Positions 1 to 9,080 of a stretch of DNA of 64,000 nucleotides are shown here, piece by piece. Positions within the stretch are counted from its first letter, which is position 1. Every line of letters begins with the position of its first letter. The notes below the pieces were generated by a model. That model ran no database searches and was not told where the DNA came from. It saw nothing but the letters and a program-made list of their open reading frames with translations. A program made the position numbers and the translations under genes. The stretch comes from Hymenobacter negativus (GTDB lineage Bacteria; Bacteroidota; Bacteroidia; Cytophagales; Hymenobacteraceae): positions 62,001 through 126,000 of the forward strand of contig NZ_JAEDAE010000002.1 of assembly GCF_016056375.1 (NCBI RefSeq), in the 5' to 3' direction.

Positions 1-1
1 C

Positions 2-1189
2 AACGACCCGCGCTGGAGCCTCGCCACCGATTACCTGCAATACCTGGGCACCGGCAATTATAGCGCCGCGCAACTGCAGCAGGAGTTCTACAAGCTGGGC
101 TGCTCCTTTAACGTGAGCAGCGGCCCCGACCGCATTTTTGTTACGCTCAACGGCCTCGATAGCAACCTAGAGCCTGCCTTGAAGCTGTTCGAACAGCTCA
201 TGGCCGCGCCCAAGCCCGATGCCGTGGCTCTGAAGGACATGGTGGCCGGCGTGCTCAAGCAGCGCCAGGATGCCAAGCTCGAAAAGCGTGTGATTCTGAA
301 CCAGGCGATGGTGAACTACGTGAAGTACGGCCCGAAAAACCCTTTCACGAACATCCTGAGCGAGAAAGAGCTGAAAGCCGTGAAGCCCGAGCAGCTCACG
401 GCCCTGATTAAGAAGCTGGAGAGCTACCAGCACCGGGTGCTGTACTATGGCCCCCGCGCCCAGGATGCCACGGTGGCCGTTATCAAAACCGAACACCACA
501 CGCCCGCCAAGCTCACGCCCGCTCCGGCAGCCAAAGATTTCGCCGAGCAGCCGCTGAAAGACAAAAAGGTGTACTGGGTTGACTACAACATGGTGCAGGC
601 CGAAATCCTGTTCCTGACCAAGGGCGACCTGTACAGCAAGGAGTTGGCCCCCACGGTGGCACTCTACAACGAGTACTTCGGCGGTGGCATGGGCAGCATC
701 GTGTTCCAAGACCTGCGCGAAAGCAAGGCGCTAGCTTACTCGGCCTACTCCGGCTACAACAACGCCGACAAGCTGGGCCGCTCCAACTACAACCTGAGCT
801 ACATCGGCACCCAGAGCGACAAGCTGCCCGAGGCCATGGCCGGCATGGAAGCCCTGCTCACCGACATGCCCGTGGCCGAAGCCAACCTGGAAATCGCCAA
901 AAACGCCATCCGCAATAGCATCAGCACCGAGCGCATCACCAAGGGCAACATCCTGATGAGCTACGAGCGCGCCAAGCGCCTCGGCCTAGACTATGACATC
1001 CGCCGCGACGTGTACGCCAGCACCCAGAAAATGACTTTCGACGAACTGAAGAAGTTTCAGCAAGCCAAAGTGCGCGGCCAGAACCAGGTTATTTTAGTGA
1101 TTGGCTCGAAGGACCGGCTGAATTTCAAGGAGCTGGCCAAGTACGGCCAAGTGCAGCAGCTCACGCTGAAAGAGATTTTCGGGTACTAA
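2..1189 (+). CDS. M16 family metallopeptidase, C-terminal part (5' end outside window)
   Basis: The reading frame is open from the left edge, so the start lies outside the window. About 395 residues are visible. They match the C-terminal half of an M16 (insulinase/pitrilysin-like) zinc peptidase: the segment around MGSIVFQDLRESKALAYS is the family's usual R-x-x-x-x-LAY-type motif, and it lies in the non-catalytic second domain. The zinc-binding HxxEH motif is not in the visible part and would be expected upstream. Members are usually periplasmic or outer-membrane-facing and degrade peptides. A palindromic element follows the stop codon. Family assignment is firm; substrate is unknown. Confidence 0.85.
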   Translation, partial: NDPRWSLATDYLQYLGTGNYSAAQLQQEFYKLGCSFNVSSGPDRIFVTLNGLDSNLEPALKLFEQLMAAPKPDAVALKDMVAGVLKQRQDAKLEKRVILNQAMVNYVKYGPKNPFTNILSEKELKAVKPEQLTALIKKLESYQHRVLYYGPRAQDATVAVIKTEHHTPAKLTPAPAAKDFAEQPLKDKKVYWVDYNMVQAEILFLTKGDLYSKELAPTVALYNEYFGGGMGSIVFQDLRESKALAYSAYSGYNNADKLGRSNYNLSYIGTQSDKLPEAMAGMEALLTDMPVAEANLEIAKNAIRNSISTERITKGNILMSYERAKRLGLDYDIRRDVYASTQKMTFDELKKFQQAKVRGQNQVILVIGSKDRLNFKELAKYGQVQQLTLKEIFGY

Positions 1190-1201
1190 GCTACCCGCCC
1201 G

Positions 1202-1361
1202 GGGGAACCTCACCCCCCTAGCCCCCCTCTCCCCAGGAGAGGGGGGGACTAGTTTCCAGCTTAGCTGATAGCAGGCTGGAACGGTTCTCAGGCTAGAAAT
1301 TAAAACTAAAAACTAGTTTCCCCTTTCCCTGAAGAGAGGGGGCTAGGGGGTGAGGTTCCCC
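1202..1361. repeat. Inverted-repeat element C
   Basis: An arm of about 28-30 bp beginning GGGGAACCTCACCCCC at 1202 returns as its reverse complement at 1334-1361, with only one-base indels in the G/C runs. The 100-bp centre has a second short repeat (ACTAGTTTCC appears on both sides). It fills the gap between the peptidase gene and icd. It is a different sequence from the other palindromic elements in the window. Confidence 0.8.
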
Positions 1362-1395
1362 GCCTGAACATCAACAAATACACCATTTTACCCAC

Positions 1396-2661
1396 ATGGC
1401 AGAGCAAAAAATCACCATTAAAAACGGCAAGCTGACCGTTCCGGACAAACCCACCATCCCCTTCATCGAGGGCGACGGCACGGGGCCGGACATCTGGCGC
1501 GCCTCCAAGCTGGTGTTCGACGCCGCGGTGGAAAAAGCCTACGGCGGCAAAAAGCAGCTGGTATGGAAAGAAGTGCTGGCCGGTGAAAAAGCCTACAAAG
1601 CCACTACCAACTGGCTCCCCAACGAAACCCTCGACGCTTTCCGCGAATACCTCGTGGGCATCAAAGGCCCGCTCACCACGCCTGTAGGCGGCGGCATTCG
1701 CTCCCTCAACGTAGCCCTGCGCCAGGAACTTGACCTCTACGCCTGCGTGCGCCCAGTGCGCTACTACGACGGCGTGCCCTCGCCCGTGAAGCACCCGGAG
1801 CTGACCGACATGGTTATTTTCCGCGAGAACACGGAGGACATCTACGCCGGTATCGAGTACATGAATGGCACGCCCCAGGCGCAGAAAATGCTCGAATTTC
1901 TGCAGGACGAGATGGGCGTGAAGAAAATCCGCTTCCCTGAGTCGTCTTCGTTCGGCATCAAGCCGGTGAGCAAGGAAGGCACCGAGCGCCTCGTGCGCGC
2001 CGCCATCAAGTACGCCCTCGACAACAAGCTGCCGAGCGTGACGCTGGTGCACAAGGGCAACATCATGAAGTTCACCGAAGGCGCCTTCAAAACCTGGGGC
2101 TACGAGCTGGCCGAAAAGGAATTCGGTGCCAAGGTGTTTACCTGGGCTCAGTACGATAAAATCGTAGCCAAGCAGGGCGTGGCCGTGGCCGACGCGCTGC
2201 AGAAGCAAGCTGTGGAGCAGGGCAAGCTAATCATCAAGGACAGCATTGCCGATGCCTTCCTGCAACAGATTCTGCTGCGCCCCGCTGAGTACTCGGTGGT
2301 CGCTACGCTGAACCTGAACGGCGACTACATCTCCGACGCGCTGGCGGCCATCGTGGGCGGCATTGGCATCGCGCCGGGCGCCAACATCAACTACGTGAGC
2401 GGCCACGCCATCTTTGAAGCCACTCACGGCACGGCCCCCAAATACGCCAACCAGGACAAGGTGAACCCCGGCTCCGTCATCCTCTCCGGCGTGATGATGC
2501 TGGAGTACATGGGCTGGAAAGAAGCCGCTGCCCTCATCAACAAGGGCCTCGAAGCCGCCATTGCCAGCAAGCGTGTGACCTACGACTTCGAACGCCAGAT
2601 GGAAGGCGCCACCCTCCTCAAAACGAGCGAATTCGCCCAGGAGATAGTGAAGAATATGTAG
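1396..2661 (+). CDS. icd: NADP-dependent isocitrate dehydrogenase
   Basis: Catalyses oxidative decarboxylation of isocitrate to 2-oxoglutarate in the TCA cycle (cytoplasm). The 421-residue product is close to the 416 residues of the E. coli-type enzyme. Visible motifs are [11 protein letters not shown] near residue 25, the substrate loop [18 protein letters not shown] near 100, the [13 protein letters not shown] block near 140 and [12 protein letters not shown] near 340. The ATG at 1396 gives the standard N terminus. A strong terminator follows 30 bp after the stop, so the gene ends its transcript. sucD of the same cycle lies 9 kb away but is not in the same operon. Confidence 0.96.
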   Translation: MAEQKITIKNGKLTVPDKPTIPFIEGDGTGPDIWRASKLVFDAAVEKAYGGKKQLVWKEVLAGEKAYKATTNWLPNETLDAFREYLVGIKGPLTTPVGGGIRSLNVALRQELDLYACVRPVRYYDGVPSPVKHPELTDMVIFRENTEDIYAGIEYMNGTPQAQKMLEFLQDEMGVKKIRFPESSSFGIKPVSKEGTERLVRAAIKYALDNKLPSVTLVHKGNIMKFTEGAFKTWGYELAEKEFGAKVFTWAQYDKIVAKQGVAVADALQKQAVEQGKLIIKDSIADAFLQQILLRPAEYSVVATLNLNGDYISDALAAIVGGIGIAPGANINYVSGHAIFEATHGTAPKYANQDKVNPGSVILSGVMMLEYMGWKEAAALINKGLEAAIASKRVTYDFERQMEGATLLKTSEFAQEIVKNM

Positions 2662-2690
2662 TAGCTTGGCCGCTGCCTAAGCACCAACAG

Positions 2691-2730
2691 AAACCCCCGC
2701 GTCGGCTGCAAGGCTGGCGCGGGGGTTTTG
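2691..2730 (+). terminator. Rho-independent terminator after icd
   Basis: The GC-rich stem AACCCCCGC/GCGGGGGTT with a 17-nt loop region is followed by TTTTGGGTTT. It lies 30 nt after the icd stop codon. Confidence 0.85.
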
Positions 2731-2752
2731 GGTTTAAAAAAGTTTTGTACCA

Positions 2753-3279
2753 GTGATACTTTCGAAGCTTCTCAGCACCGCAGTATTATGCTTCCTAGCT
2801 CAAGGTGAGCCTAAATCTATAGTGGTCCCGAAGGACTTTGCCATTAGAGTTAATTATGGAGATGATATAATTGACACGTTCCAAAATACGTTCACACGCA
2901 AAGGTGTTTCGCAAAAACGCATGGCTAACGGTGTTTTCATTTTGACAGACTCTACAATCAACTTTAGAATTAGCTCTGCTGAAAAAGCAGCTGTTTATGA
3001 TAGAATCCTGAAAATGAATATTACATCTTATCCAGGCTACTTAAAACCGAAGTGTAAAGCAATGATGGACCCTAGCACCTTAATTATTATTACTGTACAA
3101 TTATTATTACTGTACGCGTTAAAAATGTAGAAAAGACTATAAGCTACGATGACAATTGTGTTGGTACCCAAGATGAGCGGGCAATAAAACTTAAGAGCTT
3201 GGCTGATTTAGTTATTAAAACTGCTAAACACCACGACGAAATCAAACGAATGCCTGCATCTCAAAACATACGTCTTTAA
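2753..3279 (+). pseudogene. AT-rich secreted-protein gene frameshifted by a 17-bp tandem duplication
   Basis: Starting from GTG at 2753 the frame reads a hydrophobic N terminus and then VVPKDFAIRVNYGDDI, but it stops at 3130. A perfect 17-bp unit occurs twice in tandem at 3082-3098 and 3099-3115. Removing one copy joins the frame seamlessly to a second open stretch (reading ITVRVKNVEKTISYDD) that ends at the TAA at 3277-3279, giving an intact protein of about 169 residues. The gene is clearly more AT-rich than its neighbours, which suggests transfer. The function is not recognised. The alternative is a sequencing or assembly duplication. Confidence 0.75.
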
Positions 3280-3363
3280 TAAACTGACGCTGGGAGGCTC
3301 CAACAGCACTTTTGCCTCCCGCCGCGTAGTTTAGCACACGATATTTCTTCTATCTGCCCCACC

Positions 3364-3732
3364 ATGCTCATCAACAGCCAAGGTTTCCGCCTGCTTCTCC
3401 TGGTATCCGCCTGTATGTTGTTCAGCTCTTGGCTGCCGGCCCATTTCAAACTCTTGTTTGTGAGTGAAACCGGCCACGTAGCCCACAGCCAGACCTTGAA
3501 CGTGCTGATGATTCTGCTGCTGTTTGGGCGGTGGCGGCATGCCATCACGCTGGCGCTGCTTGTGAACGGGCTGCAATTCCTGTTCGGCGCGCTGGTGCTG
3601 TACTGGACCTGGCGCGACGGCGGCCCGCTGCTGGGCTACAGCCTCACCACGCTGCTGCACTTCGTAGTGCTGAAGGTGCTGAATGACTCCCGCGCCGTGC
3701 GCGAGTTCATGCACGATAAGCAGTTGGCTTAG
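3364..3732 (+). CDS. Small hypothetical membrane protein
   Basis: The 122-residue product has four hydrophobic stretches (about residues 8-26, 44-60, 62-80 and 88-105) and a charged C-terminal tail, so it should be an integral inner-membrane protein. I recognise no catalytic motif. It converges on the MerA-like gene with only 4 bp between the two stop codons and no visible terminator. Membrane topology is well supported; function is unknown. Confidence 0.7.
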   Translation: MLINSQGFRLLLLVSACMLFSSWLPAHFKLLFVSETGHVAHSQTLNVLMILLLFGRWRHAITLALLVNGLQFLFGALVLYWTWRDGGPLLGYSLTTLLHFVVLKVLNDSRAVREFMHDKQLA

Positions 3733-3736
3733 CCGA

Positions 3737-5137
3737 TTATTCCCCCGGCTTCAGTCGCTGGAAGGCATTGTTCAACACCTCGGCCCAGGTGGGGTGAGCC
3801 AGAATCATGTCCTCCAGTTCCTGGTAGCGCAGCTTGCCGGCCATCGCCAGCTGGAACATAGTCATGATTTCGCCGCCCTGCTCGCAGAACACGGCCGCGC
3901 CCAGCAGCCGGTCATCCTCGCCTACCAGCACTTCCACAAACCCCTCGGTTTCGCCCGTCTGCACCGCTCGGCCGATGGTGCGGGCCGGCAGCCGGCTCAC
4001 CCGGTAAGCAATTCCTTTTTCTTTGGCCTGGTTCTTCGAAAGCCCGATGCGGCCCAGCTGCGGCTCCGTGAACACCACGTAGGGGAGGGGCCGGTTTTCC
4101 GTTGTGCGCTTGCTGCCGTGCAGCAGCGCGTCGCGCACCACGCGGTAGTCGTCGTAGCTGATGTGGGTGAACTGCGGGCCGCCTTTTACGTCACCCAGCG
4201 CATACACACCCCGCGTGCCGGTTTGCAGATGCTCGTTTACTTTGATGTAGCCCTTTTTATCGAGGGCAATGCCGGTGTGCTCCAGGCCGAGGTCTTTGGT
4301 ATTGGGCACGCGGCCCACAGCCACCAGCAGGTGGCTGCCGCGCAGGCGGCGTTCGCCGTCGGTGGTGGTCACGGTGAGGGTAATGGTGCCATCGGCGGCG
4401 CGGGACACGCGGCGGGTTTCGGCGCTCAGCACCAGCTCCACTCCGGCTTCGGTGAGGCATTCTTCTAGCGGATGGCTCACGTCGGGGTCTTCGCGGGCCA
4501 TCAGGCGGGGCTTACTGTCGATAACCGTCACGCGCGTGCCCAGCCGCCGAAACATCTGGCTGAATTCGACCCCGATGTAGCTACCGCCCAGTATAAGCAG
4601 GTGCGCCGGCTGCTCCTTAAGGCCCAGCAGCAGCGAGTCGCTGGTGAGGTAGCCGCTGTCGGCCAATCCCTCAATGTCGGGCACGGCGGCCGAGGTGCCG
4701 GTATTGATGAAGATGAGTGGGGCCGTGAACTGCTGCTCGCCGCCGCCCACCAGCGCCACCCGCAGCGAGTGCGGAGCCGTGAACTGCGCCCGCCCCCGGA
4801 TGAGCGTAATGCCGTCGCGGTCCTCCGTAATCTTGCGGTGCAGGCTGTCGCGCGAGTTTTGGCGCAGGGTGTGCATCCGCTCAATCACGGCCGCAAAATC
4901 GACTTCGGGCTTGGCCGACTTAATGCCCAGCTCACCAGCAGTGCGCACATCGTGCGCCCGTTGGGACGAGGCCAGCAGCGCCTTGGTGGGCGCGCAGCCG
5001 TAATTGATGCAGGAGCCGCCCAAAGAGTCGCTTTCGATAAAGGCCACGCGCCGGCCGGCGGCGGCCAGTGCATAAGACAGCGGCGTACCGGCCTGGCCGG
5101 CTCCAATAATGATGGCATCAAACGAATCGGCGGGCAT
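3737..5137 (-). CDS. MerA/dihydrolipoamide-dehydrogenase-like FAD oxidoreductase
   Basis: A class I pyridine-nucleotide disulphide oxidoreductase of 466 residues. It has the FAD-binding IIIGAGQAG at residues about 8-16, the redox-active CINYGC (C-x4-C) near 43, the NAD(P)-binding GGSYIGVEFSQM near 180, ALGDVKGG near 310 and the catalytic AHPTWAE near the C terminus. It lacks the heavy-metal-binding N-terminal domain and the C-terminal cysteine pair of true mercuric reductase, so mercury reduction is unlikely; a general NAD(P)H:disulphide or quinone role is possible. The ATG at 5137 puts the dinucleotide fold at the usual distance; the frame runs further upstream but that part has no family features. 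No 2-oxoacid dehydrogenase genes are nearby. Confidence 0.85.
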   Translation of the reverse strand: MPADSFDAIIIGAGQAGTPLSYALAAAGRRVAFIESDSLGGSCINYGCAPTKALLASSQRAHDVRTAGELGIKSAKPEVDFAAVIERMHTLRQNSRDSLHRKITEDRDGITLIRGRAQFTAPHSLRVALVGGGEQQFTAPLIFINTGTSAAVPDIEGLADSGYLTSDSLLLGLKEQPAHLLILGGSYIGVEFSQMFRRLGTRVTVIDSKPRLMAREDPDVSHPLEECLTEAGVELVLSAETRRVSRAADGTITLTVTTTDGERRLRGSHLLVAVGRVPNTKDLGLEHTGIALDKKGYIKVNEHLQTGTRGVYALGDVKGGPQFTHISYDDYRVVRDALLHGSKRTTENRPLPYVVFTEPQLGRIGLSKNQAKEKGIAYRVSRLPARTIGRAVQTGETEGFVEVLVGEDDRLLGAAVFCEQGGEIMTMFQLAMAGKLRYQELEDMILAHPTWAEVLNNAFQRLKPGE

Positions 5138-5300
5138 AGGGAGCGTGGTGAAGGAGAATAATTGTCTGTCTCTACATACGGTTCGGCTTCGCCCTGCGAC
5201 TGAGCCCGGCCCGGCAAATCCGGGAGAATGTCGGACAGAAACACGAAATTGCCGCATCAGGCGTTGCCTGCCCATTCTTTGCCCCGCCTCGTCCCGTTGT

Positions 5301-6035
5301 ATGAAGCATTTGCTGCGTCTGACTTTTTTATCGGTTGCCTCAGGCCTCACGGGCTGCGCCTCGCTGTATTTTCCGCCGCCGCCGCACGCGCCCATGCTCA
5401 CGCACCAGGGAGAGTTCTACGGCACTGTGAGCACCAACCAGCACACCAACTACGCCCTGCAAGGGGCCTACGGCCTCACCAACCACCTCGCGGTGGCCGG
5501 CACGTTTTCCTCCCTGCACCGCAAAAAATCCGATAAAACCGAAAACATCGATTTCGCTGAAGCCAGCCTCGGCTACTTCACCCGCCTGCCCGACAAGCGC
5601 GTGCTCGAAGTGTACGTGGGCGGCGGCGGCGGCGCCACCCAGCGCATCGAGCGCAACGAAGCCCAAATCACCACCCGCACCCTCGACGGCAGCCTGTCCA
5701 AGGTATTCGCCCAGGTGAACTACGCCAAGAAGAAGCAAAACAGCTTGCATCTTTTCAACCACGATTTCCCGCTTACCTACGGCGCGGCCATGCGCCTGAG
5801 CTACATGCAGCTCAACAACTTCAAAATCGACGGCCTGGCCGCTCCCGGCGAAAGCAACGTCTTTTTCGAGCCCATCACCTTCACCCGCACTCAGATTGCG
5901 GGACCAGTGCAATTGCAGCTCATCAGTGGCCAGATTTTTGGCCTGCGGCACAACAACTACCTGAAGGCCGCTAACTCCGTCTTCCAGGTCGGCATTGTGA
6001 TTAATCTGGATAAGAACACCACGCTGGGCGATTAG
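5301..6035 (+). CDS. Lipoprotein, putative outer-membrane-associated (paralogue of next gene)
   Basis: The ATG at 5301 gives a lipoprotein signal with lipobox GLTGC (Cys about 19). The 244-residue product is rich in alternating hydrophobic and aromatic residues, with a glycine run (VGGGGGAT) and a C terminus ending in VGIVINLDKN, typical of a small beta-barrel-like envelope protein. It shares N-terminal layout with the next gene (lipobox, PP-rich stretch, then a repeated strand pattern), so the two are probably old tandem duplicates. The gene is divergent from the MerA-like gene. No known function. Confidence 0.75.
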   Translation: MKHLLRLTFLSVASGLTGCASLYFPPPPHAPMLTHQGEFYGTVSTNQHTNYALQGAYGLTNHLAVAGTFSSLHRKKSDKTENIDFAEASLGYFTRLPDKRVLEVYVGGGGGATQRIERNEAQITTRTLDGSLSKVFAQVNYAKKKQNSLHLFNHDFPLTYGAAMRLSYMQLNNFKIDGLAAPGESNVFFEPITFTRTQIAGPVQLQLISGQIFGLRHNNYLKAANSVFQVGIVINLDKNTTLGD

Positions 6036-6252
6036 CACGGGCGCTTTAAAGCACTTTTTGGGGCTGAAAAGATTGTCTGTAAAGTCCTTTTATGCGAAAA
6101 TTATTTCTGTGAATTACAGGCTATTATAGTCTAATTAGGTTAAATAATGAGTGTTTGAAAAGTCTGTTTAGCGGAATAATTAACTTGCCGAAGGCGGCAG
6201 GCTGCTGCTTCCTTTGAGGCATAAGTCCACGTTTCCATTTCTGCTAAAGTCC

Positions 6253-7032
6253 ATGAGCCTCCGCTACTCTTTTGCCCTGCTGCCCGTCGTTGGGGCCGCC
6301 CTCCTCACCAGCTGCGCCGTGTATGTGCCCACCGTGCCCAGCACGCCGTTGGTCACCAAAGCCGGCGATGTTGAAGTAACCGCCGCCGTCCGGGGGCTTT
6401 CCAGCCTGGAAGTGGGCGGTGCGTGGTCGCCCGCCGCGCACGTCGTCGTCACCGGCGAAACGGCCCTTATGGTAAGCAACGGCAGCGAAACTTCTAACGG
6501 CAACACCTGGGAATACACCAGTGTGCACAAGCAGGCCGGGGTAGGCGTGGGCACCTATCGGCTGGTGGGTGCTGAGCAGAAAGTCTATTTGGGGGCCATC
6601 GGTGGGTTCGGGCTCGCCAAGGCCAACGTGTACGACCCGCACGCCGACGACCTCATCATCCCCATCTTCGGCAAGCGGCCCACCACCTACTTCGAGGCCA
6701 ATTACCAGCGCTACTACGGCCAGCTCTACGCCGCCCACCTGGGCGAAGTGGTGAGCTACGGAGCCTCGGCCCGCGGCACGTTTGTGCACTACAGCCAGCT
6801 TCAGCGCAATTACGAAGCCATTGCCTCACCCACCAGTTTCTTTATCGAGCCCACCTTATTTCTGCGGGCGGGCCGCGGGCCGCTGCAGTTTCAGGGTACC
6901 CTGGGGTTTTCTATCCCCACGCATGTCGATGCCGGCAGTGAAAGCCAGCGCAACCTGTCGCCCGTGTCCATGCTCATTAGTGCCGGCGTGGTGCTGCGGC
7001 CCCAGCTGTTTCGGCACCGCGCCGACGATTAG
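6253..7032 (+). CDS. Lipoprotein, putative outer-membrane-associated (paralogue of previous gene)
   Basis: A 259-residue product with lipobox LLTSC at about residue 18, followed by a YVPTVPSTPLV segment that parallels the PPPPHAPML segment of the preceding protein. The rest has a strand-rich pattern with TYFEANYQRYYGQLY near the middle. An ATG start at 6253 is preferred because it puts the signal sequence at the N terminus; a TTG 39 bp upstream would bury it. A 217-bp AT-rich gap precedes it, so it may have its own promoter. The function is unknown. Confidence 0.72.
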   Translation: MSLRYSFALLPVVGAALLTSCAVYVPTVPSTPLVTKAGDVEVTAAVRGLSSLEVGGAWSPAAHVVVTGETALMVSNGSETSNGNTWEYTSVHKQAGVGVGTYRLVGAEQKVYLGAIGGFGLAKANVYDPHADDLIIPIFGKRPTTYFEANYQRYYGQLYAAHLGEVVSYGASARGTFVHYSQLQRNYEAIASPTSFFIEPTLFLRAGRGPLQFQGTLGFSIPTHVDAGSESQRNLSPVSMLISAGVVLRPQLFRHRADD

Positions 7033-7136
7033 GTAGGCTAAGCAGCGTCCGGGCAACCGGCATGCGCCGCACATTAGCGTCCATCCCGGCAGACGAGCCT
7101 ACGAAGTGAATGCCGCCCGCACACCCAGCGCGATGC

Positions 7137-8822
7137 TCATTGAATGAGCAGCCGCAGGGTGCGTGCACCAGTCGGCGTTTCGCACTGCAGCAGATAGAGG
7201 CCTACTGGCAAGCGTGATGGAATCGACAGCACTCCACTCGTCGGCAGCAGGGTAGCAGGCAGCAGCAGCCGGCCAGCCAGGTCGTATAAGCTCGTTTTTG
7301 CTGGCCCCGTTCCCACGCCCCGAACCGTGATTTGGTCGTGGGCCGGATTGGGGAAAATGGCTAGCTCGGGCAACGGCTGTGCGGCCAGCGTAGCCGTTCC
7401 CACGCGGTAATCGGTGATGCCAATATCGTCCAGATTAATGCGTGGGTTGGTGGCCGTGGCCGTGTTGGTGCTGCTGAAACGCAGGCGCACGTTGCCGGTG
7501 CGGTTGACGGTGAAGGAGTATGGCGTGAGGGTGCTGGTAAGTGTTGGCGCCGGGTTGCTGCCCAGCAGGCTGGTGTAGGTCACGCCGCCATCGGTCGAAA
7601 TTTCGGGCACAAATGAAGCGCCGGTTTCGGTGGCGTAGGTGGCGGCGCTCACCGTCACCACACCCGCGCCGTTGGGCTTATCGGTGTCCATTTCGATGAA
7701 CCCGCCCCCGCGCAGCCGCGCTGCTTTGAGGTCGTTGAATTTATCAATGCCGGCCGTGGTGCCAATCAGGGCTTCGTTCATTGTCCAGCCACCGCTCTGG
7801 AGCTGCACCGAGGCCGGCGTATAGGCCGTCTTGGTGCCGGTTTCAAAGTCCTCGAAGAACGGCGGCCGGGCGGGCGGCACTATAAATTGCGTAGGGCTTA
7901 CGGCTCCACCGTTGCCATTCGTGAGCGTGATAAAGCCGGTGGTAGCCCCAGCCGGTACCCGCACATAATACGCGCCCATGCTTGGCGTCTGCGGCACGAT
8001 GGTTACGGGTGTGCCATTAAAGGCAATTACGCTGCCTGCTCCACCTGGTACGTCCAGGTTCCGGCCCATGATGGTGACAAGCGTACCCGGGGCGCCGCTG
8101 GCAGGCGAAAAACTCGTGATGACCGGCGGGCTGGGATTAATGGTAAAAAACTTCATGCCACCGCCGCCACCTCCTCCCGGCGGTGGGTTGCTGGCATAGA
8201 AATACGAAACCACCGGAGCTGCCACGCTGGGCAGCGTAACCAGCGCCGTGAGCTGCGTAGAAGAAACGTAGTTGGCGGTGATGTTGCTGGCAAGGCCGGC
8301 CTGAAAACTGACCGAGGCTCCCGGCACAAAGCCGCTGCCATAAAAGGTGATGAGTACCTGCGTGCCGCCGGGGCCAGAGGTGGGCGAGATGCTGGTGAGG
8401 GTACAGGCCGGATTGGGGGTGGAGGCCGCTGTTACCGTGCCTGATACGGCTACGTTCTGGGTAGTGGCGCCGGTGCTTGCAATGGTAACCATTCCGCTTG
8501 CTGTGCCCAGCGCGGCCCCCGTCATGCGCACATACAGCGGAATGTTAGCGACGCTGCCATTCGATTGGGTCAGAATCTGGCTGGCGGCGAAATTAAAGCC
8601 CGAGGTCCACGATACTTCAAAGCCAGGAGGCGCGGTAGCAGTCACGTTGCCAGTCAGGCTGGTGCCGTTCACCAACACGCTTTGCTGGGCCGAGGGCGTG
8701 CCCACCGCTGTAGTGAAGCCCCCGAGGGTAGCCGGGGTTGCCGTTAGTGCTTGCCCGCGGCCCACCAGGCTGTTGAGCAGCAGCGTCAGTAGCAGGAAAT
8801 AATAAGTAAAAGGTTGGCGCAT
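7137..8822 (-). CDS. T9SS-sorted secreted protein with IPT/TIG domains
   Basis: The 561-residue product has a signal peptide (about 1-25), a repeat-like N-terminal region, and two IPT/TIG immunoglobulin-like domains (TSISPTSGPGGTQVLI near 145 and ITSFSPASGAPGTLVTI near 235). A jelly-roll-like region follows (FFEDFETG near 330 to INLDDIGI near 465). It ends in a type A T9SS sorting domain with LAIFPNPAHDQITV followed by LYDLAGR and LPVGLYLL. The C-terminal domain should be cleaved by the sortase-like PorU after export, leaving the protein on the cell surface or released. An ATG at 8822 gives the signal peptide. A substrate or ligand cannot be inferred. Confidence 0.88.
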   Translation of the reverse strand: MRQPFTYYFLLLTLLLNSLVGRGQALTATPATLGGFTTAVGTPSAQQSVLVNGTSLTGNVTATAPPGFEVSWTSGFNFAASQILTQSNGSVANIPLYVRMTGAALGTASGMVTIASTGATTQNVAVSGTVTAASTPNPACTLTSISPTSGPGGTQVLITFYGSGFVPGASVSFQAGLASNITANYVSSTQLTALVTLPSVAAPVVSYFYASNPPPGGGGGGGMKFFTINPSPPVITSFSPASGAPGTLVTIMGRNLDVPGGAGSVIAFNGTPVTIVPQTPSMGAYYVRVPAGATTGFITLTNGNGGAVSPTQFIVPPARPPFFEDFETGTKTAYTPASVQLQSGGWTMNEALIGTTAGIDKFNDLKAARLRGGGFIEMDTDKPNGAGVVTVSAATYATETGASFVPEISTDGGVTYTSLLGSNPAPTLTSTLTPYSFTVNRTGNVRLRFSSTNTATATNPRINLDDIGITDYRVGTATLAAQPLPELAIFPNPAHDQITVRGVGTGPAKTSLYDLAGRLLLPATLLPTSGVLSIPSRLPVGLYLLQCETPTGARTLRLLIQ

Positions 8823-8864
8823 ACCGCTGTTTGGAAAGAAGGTGAAGGATGGATGAAGGTAAAT

Positions 8865-8898
8865 AAAAAAGCTCCGGCCGCAATGGCCGGAGCTTTTA
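8865..8898 (-). terminator. Terminator beside the decayed sucD copy
   Basis: The stem GCTCCGGCC/GGCCGGAGC is flanked by an A-run on the left and TTTT on the right, so it can act in either direction. Its position just after the sucD-like fragment mirrors the terminator just after intact sucD, which has a related stem, so it is probably part of the duplicated segment. Confidence 0.75.
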
Positions 8899-8931
8899 TT
8901 CAAGGAGTTGCTACCGAAAGCAGTACGAAGC

Positions 8932-9073
8932 CTACTTGCCGCCCAGCATGCGCAGCATGGTGTCGCCAATCTCAGCGGGCGAATCCACCACGTGGATATG
9001 ATGGCCATTTTAGCAGCGGCCGTGTCGTCGGCGCCACCCACGATGGCACCGGCGTGGCCCATGCGGCGGCCGG
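8932..9073 (-). pseudogene. Duplicated and decayed 3' end of sucD
   Basis: These 142 bp match the last part of intact sucD (11196-11350) over the whole length, with about five substitutions and one 13-bp deletion. The deletion breaks the reading frame. The copy still reads [19 protein letters not shown] in one frame and ends with a stop codon at the equivalent place. No start or upstream sucD sequence accompanies it. It has the same orientation as intact sucD and is followed, like it, by a terminator. It abuts the stop codon of the acetyltransferase gene (8 bp). Confidence 0.9.
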
Positions 9074-9080
9074 CAAAGCG

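Noticed and set aside
1306..2208. Long reading frame on the minus strand over icd
   Set aside because: It lies inside a certain gene, is rich in Gly/His/Val from reading GC-rich codons in reverse, and shows no family pattern. Long antisense frames like this are expected at this GC content.
5138..5401. 88-residue N-terminal extension of the MerA-like protein
   Set aside because: It precedes the dinucleotide-binding fold without similarity to a metal-binding domain, and overlaps the divergent lipoprotein gene's start.
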